Part shown: positions 48,819-57,936 of the stretch, in pieces | How the letters are laid out: each line of letters opens with the position of its first letter | Position numbering within the stretch: position 1 is the stretch's first letter | Assembly: GCA_934726455.1 (NCBI GenBank) | Contig: CAKVDS010000006.1 | Coordinates: 7,147 to 71,146 of the forward strand | Reading direction: 5' to 3' | DNA length: 64,000 nt | From: an uncultured Bacteroidales bacterium | Lineage (GTDB): Bacteria; Bacteroidota; Bacteroidia; Bacteroidales; UBA932 | Translations under genes and position numbers: made by a program | Notes under the pieces: model-generated | Told to the model about the DNA's origin: nothing | The model's database searches: none | What the model saw: only the letters and a program-made list of their open reading frames with translations

Positions 48819-50390
48819 ATGAAACTCAGATATTTATTCACTGCGGTCATCTCTTCCGCGCTTCTTTTCGCCGGATGTGAGAAAGAAGAGCCTGTAGGGC
48901 CTCTTGACAACATAAGCCTATCGCAGACTTATGTGTCCATCCCGGAGGCGGGCGGCACCGTGACTGTCACCCTCAATGCTACTGAGGACTGGGCCTTTGT
49001 CCTGACAGAGAAGAACAATAAGGGTGAGGATGTGCCTACGATTCCTGATTGGCTTACCGTCACCCCGACCTCCGGCTCAGTCGGAGAGACTACTCTTTCA
49101 TTCTCTGCTGACGCTGTGACTGGCGGCCACGAGGTTGCCCTCAAGATCACTGCCGGCTCCAACACCCAGCAGGTGATTGTCCGTCAGGGCGAGATTGCCG
49201 CAGTGTCAGCTACCGTTGCTGAAGCTCTTGCCGGCATTGATGGCAAAACTTATAAGCTAAAAGGTACTGTGACGGATATTTCCAATACCACTTACGGTAA
49301 CTACAATCTTGTAGATGGTACTGGGACGATCTATATTTACGGTACTCTTGATAAGGACGGCAAAGAGAAGCAGTTTGCGAGTCTTGGTATCGAGAATGGT
49401 GACGTAATTGAGGTTTCCGGTCCGAGGAAGACATACAATGGGACTATTGAACTTGAAAATGTCAGTGTCATCAGCATCACCAAGTCTCTTATCAAGTTCA
49501 TCACCCCGGCTCTCGAAGAGCCTGTTGCAAAGACCGGAGGAAGCATCGAGGTCAAGGTGGCCCACAAGGGCGAGGGCGGAGCGCGTGTATCCATCCCTGA
49601 GGCTGATGTTGAGTGGATTTCTTATGTGTCTGCCGAGTTCAGCGAGGGTATTCCTTCCAAGATTGTCCCTAACCCTGCCGACACCACAACCTTCAAGTTC
49701 GATATCCGCGCCAATGAGGCTGGCAAGCGTTCTTCTGATGTGTCATTCACCTCTGGTACCACTACCATAAAGTACACCGTGGAGCAGGAAGGGTCTATCA
49801 TCGATGCCGATGCCGCCACTATCAATGCGGCTCCGGACGGCACCACCCAGTACCGTATCACCGGATATATCAGCAAGATGGCAAATACCACCTATGGCAA
49901 TTACAATATTGCTGATGCGACGGGTTCCGTATATGTCTACGGTACTCTCAACGAGAAGGGCGAGTCCAAGAAATTCGAGGCCATGGGCATCTCTGAGGGT
50001 GACATCATCACCGTGGTAGGTCCTAAGACTTCTTACAAGGGCAGCCCACAGCTCAAGGACGTGAGTGTCGAGTCATTCAAGAAGGTGACCGAGGCTACTG
50101 TCAGCGAGTTCCTCGCAGCAGCTGTCAAGAGTGATGTCTACTATCGCCTGAGCGGTACTGTCTCAGAGATCAAGAACAGCACTTATGGCAACCTTAATCT
50201 CAAGGATGCCAACGGTGATGAGGTCTATGTATATGGTGTCCTCGCAGGCTGGGGCGGCCCAAGCAAACAGTTCGAAAAACTCGGCATCAAAGAGGGTGAT
50301 ACTATCACCATCGTCGGTGTGCGTGCGGACTACAAGGGCTCAGCCCAGGTAGGCAGCGCCTTCCTCGTATCCCATACGCCAGCGAAATAA
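48819..50390 (+). CDS. Surface lipoprotein with BACON-type and three OB-fold repeats
   Basis: This 523-residue protein has lipobox L-F-A-G-C with Cys20. A BACON-type beta-sandwich (about 33-124) is followed by OB repeat 1 (145-220), a second sandwich (about 228-325), OB repeat 2 (345-420) and OB repeat 3 (441-519). Each OB repeat has T/S-T-Y-G-N-x-N, D-x-x-G with a V/I-Y-x-Y-G strand, a G-I-x-x-G-D turn and a Y-x-G-x-x-Q/E strand, like the nucleic-acid-binding OB folds of YhcR and DUF5689. BACON domains bind mucins or glycans or act as spacers. The ATG at 48819 gives a clean lipoprotein signal. Binding of nucleic acid is inferred from fold type and from the nuclease gene nearby. Confidence 0.75.
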   Translation: MKLRYLFTAVISSALLFAGCEKEEPVGPLDNISLSQTYVSIPEAGGTVTVTLNATEDWAFVLTEKNNKGEDVPTIPDWLTVTPTSGSVGETTLSFSADAVTGGHEVALKITAGSNTQQVIVRQGEIAAVSATVAEALAGIDGKTYKLKGTVTDISNTTYGNYNLVDGTGTIYIYGTLDKDGKEKQFASLGIENGDVIEVSGPRKTYNGTIELENVSVISITKSLIKFITPALEEPVAKTGGSIEVKVAHKGEGGARVSIPEADVEWISYVSAEFSEGIPSKIVPNPADTTTFKFDIRANEAGKRSSDVSFTSGTTTIKYTVEQEGSIIDADAATINAAPDGTTQYRITGYISKMANTTYGNYNIADATGSVYVYGTLNEKGESKKFEAMGISEGDIITVVGPKTSYKGSPQLKDVSVESFKKVTEATVSEFLAAAVKSDVYYRLSGTVSEIKNSTYGNLNLKDANGDEVYVYGVLAGWGGPSKQFEKLGIKEGDTITIVGVRADYKGSAQVGSAFLVSHTPAK

Positions 50391-50413
50391 TCACTGACGC
50401 ATAATATTCCTTT

Positions 50414-50447
50414 AAGACCGGCCTCTCAAAAGGCCGGTCTTTTTTTA
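50414..50447 (+). terminator. Strong intrinsic terminator after the first BACON/OB lipoprotein
   Basis: AAGACCGGCC and GGCCGGTCTT form a perfect 10-bp stem with an 8-nt loop, followed by TTTTTT. Confidence 0.93.
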
Positions 50448-50457
50448 CGGGGCCCCC

Positions 50458-50522
50458 GAAAAAGTCCCGATTTTGCCCCTTGAAAATTCAGAAAAAGTCC
50501 CGTTTTGCCCTCTAAAAACTCG
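50458..50522 (+). repeat. Tandem repeat, unit about 32 bp (GAAAAAGTCCCG...TTTTGCCC)
   Basis: Two adjacent copies (50458-50490 and 50491-50522) share GAAAAAGTCCCG and TTTTGCCC blocks. A third degenerate start (GAATAATTCCCGG) follows at 50523. The array sits between the strong terminator and the DUF4143 gene promoter. Confidence 0.75.
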
Positions 50523-50540
50523 GAATAATTCCCGGTAGTA

Positions 50541-50571
50541 TTTGCAATGTGTTGGTTTTCATATATATTTG
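50541..50571 (+). promoter_or_regulatory. Promoter of the DUF4143 ATPase gene
   Basis: TTTG (50541-50544), a 19-bp spacer and TATATTTG (50564-50571) match the consensus exactly, 21 bp before the ATG. Confidence 0.8.
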
Positions 50572-50592
50572 TGGTGTAATAGCAATTGGGTC

Positions 50593-51969
50593 ATGTTATA
50601 CAGAAAATACGCGTCACGTCTGGAGGAATTTCTCCGCAATGAGCCGAACAAGATTCTCTTGGTCAATGGGGCCAGGCAGATCGGCAAGTCTTATCTGATA
50701 AGATATGTAGGGAGCAGACTCTTCAAGAATTTCATCGAGATCAACCTGAAGGCTGACAAAGAAGGAGAAGGGATATTCGCATCGATTCGCAGCAAGGAGG
50801 ATTTTTATCTTCAGTTGGGAGCCATTGCCGGAGATAAACTTGGCGGCCGTGGCGACACTCTCGTTTTTCTTGACGAGATCCAGAGTTACCCGCATCTTAT
50901 GACCATGCTTAAGTTTCTCAATGAGGATGGTCGTTTCAGGTATATTGCCAGCGGTTCTGAATTGGGTGTCGCTTTGGCGCAGACTCCATCTGTGCCGATA
51001 GGCAGCATAGCTATGGAACAGATGTATCCACTTGATTTTGAGGAGTTCCTTCTGGCGATGGGCTGCGGTCAGGAAACAATAGACGGGGTACGTGATTATT
51101 TCTCGACCGGGAAGTCTCTCAACGACTCCATGCACAATTATATGCTCGGGCAGTTCAGGATCTACCTTCTTGTCGGCGGAATGCCGGATGCCGTAAATAA
51201 GTTCATCGAAACCCGGAATATTACTCAAGTGCGTCGGATTCAGAATGACATCCATACTTTGTATGGTATCGATGCTTCTCAATATGATATCGAAAAAAAA
51301 CTGGTAATCAGGAAGGTCTACGACATGATTCCGTCAAATATGGAGAACAAGAAAAAGAGGATAATTGTCAAGAATATAGAGAAGACCGGCGGGCATAAGC
51401 AGTTTAGCGACTATTCCGATGAATTTGAATATCTTGTCAACTCCGGGGTCGCCCTTTCGGTGCAGGCGGTAAGCAATCCGAAGTTCCCTCTGATTGAATC
51501 CGGGACCAAGAATCTCATCAAGCTCTACCTGAGTGATGTGGGCATACTCTCCGGCCTTCTGTATGGCTTGAATATCAATGCGATACTTGGCGATGAGCGC
51601 AGTGTCAACCTTGGCTCTGTCTATGAGTCTGTTGTGGCACAGGAACTCCATGCACATGGCTTTTCTCTGCATTATTATGACAATAAACAACGTGGAGAGG
51701 TGGATTTTCTGGTCGATGACTATGATGCCCTTTCGGTGCTTCCGATTGAAGTGAAATCCGGGAAGGACTATAAAGTGCACAGTGCCCTTGATTCTTTCGT
51801 CTCAACTCCTGACTATCATGTCAAGAGGGCTGTCGTCTTGAGCAATGAGCAAAGTGTTCATGAGGAGAACGGGATAACCTATCTTCCTATCTATTATGTG
51901 ATGTTTCTCAAAGAAGATAATGCCCCGGAAGGCAGCCTTGTCATTCCGGAATTGACGCTGCCGCAATGA
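50593..51969 (+). CDS. AAA-family ATPase with C-terminal DUF4143 domain
   Basis: This 458-residue protein has Walker A G-A-R-Q-I-G-K-S (26-33), Walker B L-V-F-L-D-E-I-Q (Asp94, Glu95) and the sensor-like A-S-G-S-E-L-G. The DUF4143 part ends with a PD-(D/E)xK-like segment R-G-E-V-D-F-L-V...P-I-E-V-K-S-G. These ATPases occur in many copies in Bacteroidales and archaea; their role is unknown, with suggestions of toxin-antitoxin, defence or mobile-element functions. Base composition is richer in A/T than the flanking lipoprotein genes, and the gene has its own promoter, so it looks like an insertion into the surface-protein cluster. No recognisable terminator lies before the next gene. Confidence 0.85.
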   Translation: MLYRKYASRLEEFLRNEPNKILLVNGARQIGKSYLIRYVGSRLFKNFIEINLKADKEGEGIFASIRSKEDFYLQLGAIAGDKLGGRGDTLVFLDEIQSYPHLMTMLKFLNEDGRFRYIASGSELGVALAQTPSVPIGSIAMEQMYPLDFEEFLLAMGCGQETIDGVRDYFSTGKSLNDSMHNYMLGQFRIYLLVGGMPDAVNKFIETRNITQVRRIQNDIHTLYGIDASQYDIEKKLVIRKVYDMIPSNMENKKKRIIVKNIEKTGGHKQFSDYSDEFEYLVNSGVALSVQAVSNPKFPLIESGTKNLIKLYLSDVGILSGLLYGLNINAILGDERSVNLGSVYESVVAQELHAHGFSLHYYDNKQRGEVDFLVDDYDALSVLPIEVKSGKDYKVHSALDSFVSTPDYHVKRAVVLSNEQSVHEENGITYLPIYYVMFLKEDNAPEGSLVIPELTLPQ

Positions 51970-52051
51970 TTTCGCTTAAGTGATAAAAGTAAGGCGAAAA
52001 AGAGTTATCTTTACAGATTGTAATGCAAGAGACTGTATTTTTATACAAAAT

Positions 52052-53287
52052 ATGAAGACAAAACATTTTTTCCTGGCCGCGGCGGCACTCATTTCCGCGC
52101 TTGTGGCCTGCCAGAAGAAGACCGAGGATCTCGGTCCTGAAAAAGTAGAAATCAACACTGCGGAAGTCTCTCTCCCGGCTGACGGAGGAGAAGCGACCGT
52201 AAATCTTACTTCGACAGTGGACTGGAAAGCCCAGATTCCTGCCGAAGCTCAGGAGTGGCTGGTTGTGACCCCTGATGAAGGCTCAGCCTCAGCATCCGCC
52301 CAGACCGTAAAGGTCAAGGCTCTCAAGAACGACGGTTATGACCGCAGCGCAGAAGTTGTGTTTGCAGGAAAAACTCTCACTGCAACCCTCAACCTCAAAC
52401 AGACCGGAGCAAAGGGCGAGGAGGACGACGGCAAGATCACCAAGCCGGAGTCTGCTACCAAGGTGACCGTCAAGGAGTTCCTCTCCAAGGAGGTAAGCTC
52501 CAAGGTATGGTATGAACTTACCGGAAGCATCAGCAGCATAGCCGGTGCCGCCTACGGCAACTTTTATCTCAAGGATGAGACCGGTGAAGTCTACATCTAC
52601 GGTCTTGTCAAGGAGTGGGCTGACGGCGAGAACGACCAGTCATTCTCCGGAATCGGCCTCAAGGAGGGCGACATCGTCACCATCTGGACTCTCCGCGGAG
52701 AGTATCAGGGTACAGCCCAGGGCGGCGGCTCATCCACTTCGGGCGGTGCTCCTGCCATCTACAAGTCCCACAAGGCCGGCACAGGCGAGACCTATCCTGC
52801 CGGGACGGTCATCCTGACATTCCCGGACGAGAACAGTGCCAACAACAAGGTCAACGGCTACGATGATCCGTGGACAGCCAAGATCGGCACGAATTCTTTC
52901 ATAATGACAGGTTTTAATAATTACAACTGGGACGGATGGACCTATGTCCGCTGCGGACGCAAGAAGGCTGCTTCTGTGGCTTCCATCGCAGGCGAGACCC
53001 CGATTGTTGCCAAGGTAGCAAAGGTCCTGATGCGTCTGGACAAGGTCACTGTCTCTGATGTCAACTCAATCAAGCTTTCCGTATACTCGGACAAGGATTT
53101 AACCAAGGAGGTATGTACCCTTGACCCGGATGAAGCTATCGCTCAGGGCGAGAAGAGTTTCACCATCCCTGCCGCCTCTCAGGCTGCCGGCCTTTACTAT
53201 AAGCTCACATTTGACTGCAAAATGAGCAGCGAGGGCAAGAACGGTTTCATCCAGATTTCAAAAGTAATCTATGTGGCCGCTGAATAA
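52052..53287 (+). CDS. Surface lipoprotein with BACON-type, OB-fold and C-terminal beta domains
   Basis: This 411-residue protein has a signal ending A-L-V-A-C (Cys20), a BACON-type sandwich (about 33-117), one OB-fold (153-226, A-A-Y-G-N-F-Y-L-K-D, V-Y-I-Y-G, G-L-K-E-G-D-I-V) and a C-terminal domain (about 245-411) that looks like a carbohydrate-binding jelly roll. Its OB-fold matches the three in the 48819 gene, so the two lipoproteins are related by domain reuse. The ATG at 52052 is chosen for the lipoprotein signal. The 3' end overlaps the nuclease gene by 17 bp. TATCTTTA about 45 bp upstream may be a -7 box. Confidence 0.75.
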   Translation: MKTKHFFLAAAALISALVACQKKTEDLGPEKVEINTAEVSLPADGGEATVNLTSTVDWKAQIPAEAQEWLVVTPDEGSASASAQTVKVKALKNDGYDRSAEVVFAGKTLTATLNLKQTGAKGEEDDGKITKPESATKVTVKEFLSKEVSSKVWYELTGSISSIAGAAYGNFYLKDETGEVYIYGLVKEWADGENDQSFSGIGLKEGDIVTIWTLRGEYQGTAQGGGSSTSGGAPAIYKSHKAGTGETYPAGTVILTFPDENSANNKVNGYDDPWTAKIGTNSFIMTGFNNYNWDGWTYVRCGRKKAASVASIAGETPIVAKVAKVLMRLDKVTVSDVNSIKLSVYSDKDLTKEVCTLDPDEAIAQGEKSFTIPAASQAAGLYYKLTFDCKMSSEGKNGFIQISKVIYVAAE

Positions 53288-54383
53288 GACCGCTGTAATA
53301 TTCGTGCTGCTTCTCTCTCTCGCCTCCTGCAGCAAGCCGGAGGCGGAGGGAGAAGTCGCTTTTTCTGTGCCGCGCACTTCCCTTGGGGCGGATGCCGGCT
53401 CCCAGTTCATCAAGGTGACATCCTACACCTCATGGACCATCTCCATTTCCGAGGCATGGGCTTCCGTCAGCCAGGCGGAGGGCAGCGGTTCCGTCTCCGG
53501 GATCGAACTCTCATGGGAGGCGAACACCGGCAATGAGCGCAGCTGCACTGTCATTCTCAGCAGTGCCGGCAAGAAGTTCAACGTGACCTTGACACAGGAG
53601 CGCAATTCGACAGTACTCGTCCCGGATACTCCAGCCGCATGGCTCGAACTTCCGGCAACTGCGGACAAGGATCTCTATTACTTCACCCACGACATGAGCC
53701 TCAACGGCAGGAAGGTACGCAACTATTCCTTCTACCTTGACCCTCAGGCGAAGCTTTCAAAGTGGGTGGCGTACCCTCTCAACAAGGATCTCAAGGGCTC
53801 CGGCTCCCGCACCAATGAGTGGGGACTTGACCCTAAGGTGCCGCAGGCCTACCAGCCGATCCTCTACAGCGGCTTCGGCGGTGGCTACCAGAGGGGACAC
53901 CAGCTCCCGTCTGCCGACCGTCTGACCAAGGGAGCGAACGAGACTACGTTCTATTTCACCAACATGACCCCGCAGCGCGGCGAGCTCAATGAGAACGCTT
54001 GGGCCACCCTCGAAGGGATGGTGCGCGAATGGAGCTACAAGACCGACACTCTCTATGTGGTGACCGGAGCCGACTGGCGCGGTACGACCGAATATGCCCG
54101 TGACAATGTCGGGGCGCAGATTCCTGTCCCTGTCGGATACTACAAGGCCCTGCTTGCATACAAGGCTTCCGGTTTCGGCGAAGCCGGGAAGTATCTCGGG
54201 ATAGCTTTCTGGTTTGACCACAAGGGCTATGACAACAGCACTGCTGCCATCATGGGCCAGTCCATGACCATCGACGCTCTCGAAGAGAAGCTCGGCATCG
54301 ATTTCTTCGTCAACCTGCCTGCCGTCGCCGGCAAGGACCAGGCCGACAAGGTCGAGGCCGCGGTGGACAAGTGGTGGAAATAA
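53271..54383 (+). CDS. DNA/RNA non-specific endonuclease (NucA type), lipoprotein with BACON-like domain
   Basis: This 370-residue protein has lipobox S-L-A-S-C (Cys20), a BACON-like sandwich (about 27-110) and a beta-beta-alpha-metal nuclease domain (about 135-365). The catalytic block reads Q-R-G-H-Q-L-P-S-A-D-R with His210 as general base. Asn and Trp of N-E-N-A-W-A-T-L-E supply the metal ligand site. The usual first residue is Asp (DRGH); here it is Gln207. The enzyme is expected at the cell surface or in the periplasm and should cut DNA and RNA. It overlaps the preceding BACON/OB gene and probably works with it. Confidence 0.87.
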   Translation: MWPLNKTAVIFVLLLSLASCSKPEAEGEVAFSVPRTSLGADAGSQFIKVTSYTSWTISISEAWASVSQAEGSGSVSGIELSWEANTGNERSCTVILSSAGKKFNVTLTQERNSTVLVPDTPAAWLELPATADKDLYYFTHDMSLNGRKVRNYSFYLDPQAKLSKWVAYPLNKDLKGSGSRTNEWGLDPKVPQAYQPILYSGFGGGYQRGHQLPSADRLTKGANETTFYFTNMTPQRGELNENAWATLEGMVREWSYKTDTLYVVTGADWRGTTEYARDNVGAQIPVPVGYYKALLAYKASGFGEAGKYLGIAFWFDHKGYDNSTAAIMGQSMTIDALEEKLGIDFFVNLPAVAGKDQADKVEAAVDKWWK

Positions 54384-54395
54384 ATCATAAAGTAT

Positions 54396-56396
54396 ATGAA
54401 AAAAATCCTTTCAATCGCAGCAATAGCAATCGCAATGACAGCTTGCAGCAGAACAAATCCGTTCCTTACGGAATGGGACACCCCTTACGGCATCCCTCCG
54501 TTCGACAAGATCAAGACATCAGACTATATACCGGCCATCAAGGCCGGAATCGAGGAGCAGAACGCTGAGATCGATGCAATCGTCTCCAACCCTGACACCC
54601 CGACATTCGACAACACCATCGCTCCGCTTGAACTCTCCGGCCGCACCCTCAGCCGTGTGCAGGGCGTGCTTTTCAATGTGAGCGAGACCGACCGCAGCGA
54701 TGCTCTGGACGCGGTGCAGGACGAGGCCATCCCGATGCTCAGCGAGCACAGCGACAACATCTCGTTCAACAAGGCCCTCTACAACCGTGTGGCCGCAGTC
54801 TACAACGCCGACCAGTCCTCCCTCACCAGGGAGCAGCAGATGGTACTCAAGAAGCACTACGACAGCTTCGCCCGCGAGGGCATAGGACTCCCAGAGGAGC
54901 AGCAGGCCAAACTCCGCGAGATCAACTCCCGCATGGCCGAGCTAACCCAGAAGATAGGCAACAACATCCTCGCCGAGTCCAACGCGTTCAGCGAGAAGTT
55001 CGGATTCAGCGTGTCCTCCTACCCGGAGAAGATGACATCCACCGAAGACCGTGAACTCCGCCGCCAGTACAACGAGGCCTACACCATGCGCGGACACAAC
55101 GGCAATGCCAATGACAACCGCGCCCTCATCCTCGAACTCCTCGACAAGCGCATCCAGAAGGCGAAGATCCTAGGCTACGACAATCCTGCCGCCTACACCC
55201 TCGCCAACAAGATGGCCCACGACCCTCAGACCGTTGACAATTTCCTCGCGGGCATCATGAAGGCCGCAGTTGCCAAGGCACAGGTCGAGCTCGCCGACAT
55301 GCAGGCCGTCATGGACCAGGACATAAAGGACGGCAAACTCCCTGCCGACTCCAAGATCGAGCCTTGGGACTGGTGGTACTACGCCGAGAAGGTACGCAAG
55401 GCCAAGTATGACCTCGACGAGGCCCAGACCCGCCCTTATTTCAAGATAGACAATGTGATGAACGGGGTGTTCATCGCAGCCAAGACCCTCTACGGGGTCA
55501 ATATGGAGAAACTCGAAGGCGTGCCGTCATACAACCCGGAGAAGGTCACCACCTACAAGGTCACGGCCGACGACGGCTCGCTCATCGGCATCTTCACCAC
55601 GGACTACTTCCCTCGCGAGAGCAAGAGGGGCGGCGCATGGATGAACAACATCCGTGAGCAGTACGTTGACGCTCAGGGCAACGATGTCCGCCCGATTATC
55701 GTCAATGTGGGCAATCTCTCCGAGTACCTGAGCATTGACGAGGTGCAGACGGTGTTCCACGAGTTCGGCCATGCCCTGCACGGGCTTCTGTCCAAGTGCC
55801 ACTATCCTTCTGTGAGCGGAACCAACGTGACCCGTGATTTCGTGGAGATGTTCTCACAGTTCAACGAGAACTGGGCTTTCCAGCCGGAACTCCTCGCCCA
55901 GTACGCCAAGAACGACAAGGGAGAGGTGATTCCTGCCGCGCTGGTCGAGAAGATCAACAACGCGCTCAAGTTCAACCAGGGCTTCATGACCACCGAGCTC
56001 TGCGCCGCCTCCATCCTCGACATGAAGTGGCACGAGCTCAGCAGTGTGGAGGGTGTCGATATCGACAGTTTCGAAAAGAAAGCATGCGCTCAGATGGGGC
56101 TCATCCCGGAGATCGCACCGCGTTACCGCAGCACCTACTTCAACCATATCTTCGGCGGCAGCGGCTACAATGCCGGTTACTACGGTTACCTTTGGGCCGA
56201 GGTTCTCGACAAGGACGCGTTCAGCATCTTCGAGGCTTCTCCGAATGGGGTGTGGGATCTGGAGCTTGCCAAGAAGTTCAAGGAGACCTTCCTTGAGAAG
56301 GGCGGCTCCGAGGAGCCGATGGTGCTCTTCAAGTCTTTCGCCGGACGTGAGCCGGACTCGGCTGCCATGCTGCGCGGAAGAGGTTTGATTGACTAA
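54396..56396 (+). CDS. dcp: M3-family metallopeptidase (peptidyl-dipeptidase Dcp-like), lipoprotein
   Basis: This 666-residue zinc peptidase has H-E-F-G-H (His455, Glu456, His459) in F-H-E-F-G-H-A-L-H-G, and a downstream Glu of the M3 family. Length is close to E. coli Dcp. The N-terminus is a lipoprotein signal (A-M-T-A-C, Cys17), so this version is exported, unlike the cytoplasmic oligopeptidase A. It removes dipeptides from the C-terminus of oligopeptides. It starts 12 bp after the nuclease gene and may share its transcript. Confidence 0.92.
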   Translation: MKKILSIAAIAIAMTACSRTNPFLTEWDTPYGIPPFDKIKTSDYIPAIKAGIEEQNAEIDAIVSNPDTPTFDNTIAPLELSGRTLSRVQGVLFNVSETDRSDALDAVQDEAIPMLSEHSDNISFNKALYNRVAAVYNADQSSLTREQQMVLKKHYDSFAREGIGLPEEQQAKLREINSRMAELTQKIGNNILAESNAFSEKFGFSVSSYPEKMTSTEDRELRRQYNEAYTMRGHNGNANDNRALILELLDKRIQKAKILGYDNPAAYTLANKMAHDPQTVDNFLAGIMKAAVAKAQVELADMQAVMDQDIKDGKLPADSKIEPWDWWYYAEKVRKAKYDLDEAQTRPYFKIDNVMNGVFIAAKTLYGVNMEKLEGVPSYNPEKVTTYKVTADDGSLIGIFTTDYFPRESKRGGAWMNNIREQYVDAQGNDVRPIIVNVGNLSEYLSIDEVQTVFHEFGHALHGLLSKCHYPSVSGTNVTRDFVEMFSQFNENWAFQPELLAQYAKNDKGEVIPAALVEKINNALKFNQGFMTTELCAASILDMKWHELSSVEGVDIDSFEKKACAQMGLIPEIAPRYRSTYFNHIFGGSGYNAGYYGYLWAEVLDKDAFSIFEASPNGVWDLELAKKFKETFLEKGGSEEPMVLFKSFAGREPDSAAMLRGRGLID

Positions 56397-56407
56397 CACA
56401 ATTCACA

Positions 56408-57931
56408 ATGGACAACAAGAAAGTACTTTTGATGATACTTGACGGCTGGGGAGAAGGCCGTCACGATCACTCCAATGCAATATATACCCAGGGGGCTCCG
56501 TATATTGACAGGCTTCGTGCGAGGTATCCGTTCTCCCACCTCCAGGCCTGCGGGGAGTATGTCGGCCTGCCGGCCGGGCAGATGGGCAACTCCGAAGTCG
56601 GGCACACCAACCTCGGCGCCGGGCGGGTGGTTTATCAGGATCTGGTCAAGATCAATATGGCATGCCGGGATCACAAGCTCTTGGACAACAAGGAGATCAA
56701 GGCTGTCTATGACTATGTCAAGAAGAGCGGGAAGAAGCTCCATTTCTTCGGGCTCTGCTCCCACGGAGGGGTTCACTCTTCTCTTGACCATCTCTATGAG
56801 TTCCTCTCTGTAGCAAAGCAGGAGGGGCTTGACGATGTCTTTGTGCACTGCTTCATGGACGGGCGTGACACCGACCCGCACAGCGGACTGGGCTTCGTCA
56901 AGGAACTTGAGGAGAAGATGGCGCAGAGCACCGGCAAGGTGGCAACTGTCTGCGGACGCTTCTATGCGATGGACCGCGACAAGCGCTGGGCCCGCATCAA
57001 GGAGGCCTACGACATGCTCGTGGAGGGCAAGGGTGCCGAGTTCACCTCCGCCACGGCTGCCATCCAGGCTTCGTATGATGCCGATGTCACTGACGAGTTC
57101 ATCAAGCCTGTGGTGATCACGAAGGACGGAGCGCCTCTCGCCAAGGTCGAGGAGGGCGATGCTGTGATATTCTACAATTTCCGCAACGACCGCGCCCGCG
57201 AACTCACCGCCGTGCTTACCCAGACCGACATGCCGGAGGAGGGGATGCACACGATTCCTCTTTATTACTGCTGTCTCACCCCTTACGATGCTTCATTCAA
57301 GGGCCTGCATATCCTCTTCGACAAGGAGGATGTCAAGGATACCCTCGGTGAGGTGGTCTCCAAGGCCGGAAAGCGCCAGCTGCGCATAGCCGAGACGGAG
57401 AAATACGCCCATGTGACATTCTTCTTCAACGGTGGCCGCGAGGAGCCGTTCGAGGGAGAGGACCGCATCTTGGTCAACTCTCCGAAGGTGGCGACCTACG
57501 ATCTCCAGCCGGAGATGAGCGCCGTGGAGGTGACCGACAAGCTCTGCGCCGCCATCCGCAGCGAGAAAGAGGATCTGATCGTGCTCAACTTCGCCAACGG
57601 CGACATGGTGGGCCATACCGGAGTCTACAGCGCCATCTGCAATGCTGTTGGTTGCGTGGACGGCTGTGTGGAGACTGTGGTGACCTGCGCTCTTGCTCAT
57701 GGCTACACCGTGCTGCTCACGGCAGACCACGGCAATGCCGACCATGCGGTCAACGACGACGGCACCCCTAACACCGCCCACTCCCTCAATCCTGTCCAGT
57801 TCATCGTGATAGGGGCAGGTGACGAGGTCAAGACCGTAAAGGACGGGGCTCTCTGCAATGTCGCTCCGACAATCCTCAAACTTATGGGCATCCCTCAGCC
57901 TGAGGCGATGACGGCAGAACCGCTCATTTAG
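56408..57931 (+). CDS. gpmI: 2,3-bisphosphoglycerate-independent phosphoglycerate mutase
   Basis: This 507-residue cofactor-independent mutase converts 3- and 2-phosphoglycerate. L-D-G-W-G-E (metal-binding Asp12) lies at the N-terminus and the phospho-serine Ser62 in G-Q-M-G-N-S-E-V-G-H. The metal site T-A-D-H-G-N-A-D is intact, as is H-G-G-V-H-S. It starts 11 bp after the peptidase gene and 5 bp before manA, in an apparent operon with manA and rnr. Confidence 0.95.
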   Translation: MDNKKVLLMILDGWGEGRHDHSNAIYTQGAPYIDRLRARYPFSHLQACGEYVGLPAGQMGNSEVGHTNLGAGRVVYQDLVKINMACRDHKLLDNKEIKAVYDYVKKSGKKLHFFGLCSHGGVHSSLDHLYEFLSVAKQEGLDDVFVHCFMDGRDTDPHSGLGFVKELEEKMAQSTGKVATVCGRFYAMDRDKRWARIKEAYDMLVEGKGAEFTSATAAIQASYDADVTDEFIKPVVITKDGAPLAKVEEGDAVIFYNFRNDRARELTAVLTQTDMPEEGMHTIPLYYCCLTPYDASFKGLHILFDKEDVKDTLGEVVSKAGKRQLRIAETEKYAHVTFFFNGGREEPFEGEDRILVNSPKVATYDLQPEMSAVEVTDKLCAAIRSEKEDLIVLNFANGDMVGHTGVYSAICNAVGCVDGCVETVVTCALAHGYTVLLTADHGNADHAVNDDGTPNTAHSLNPVQFIVIGAGDEVKTVKDGALCNVAPTILKLMGIPQPEAMTAEPLI

Positions 57932-57936
57932 GGCTC

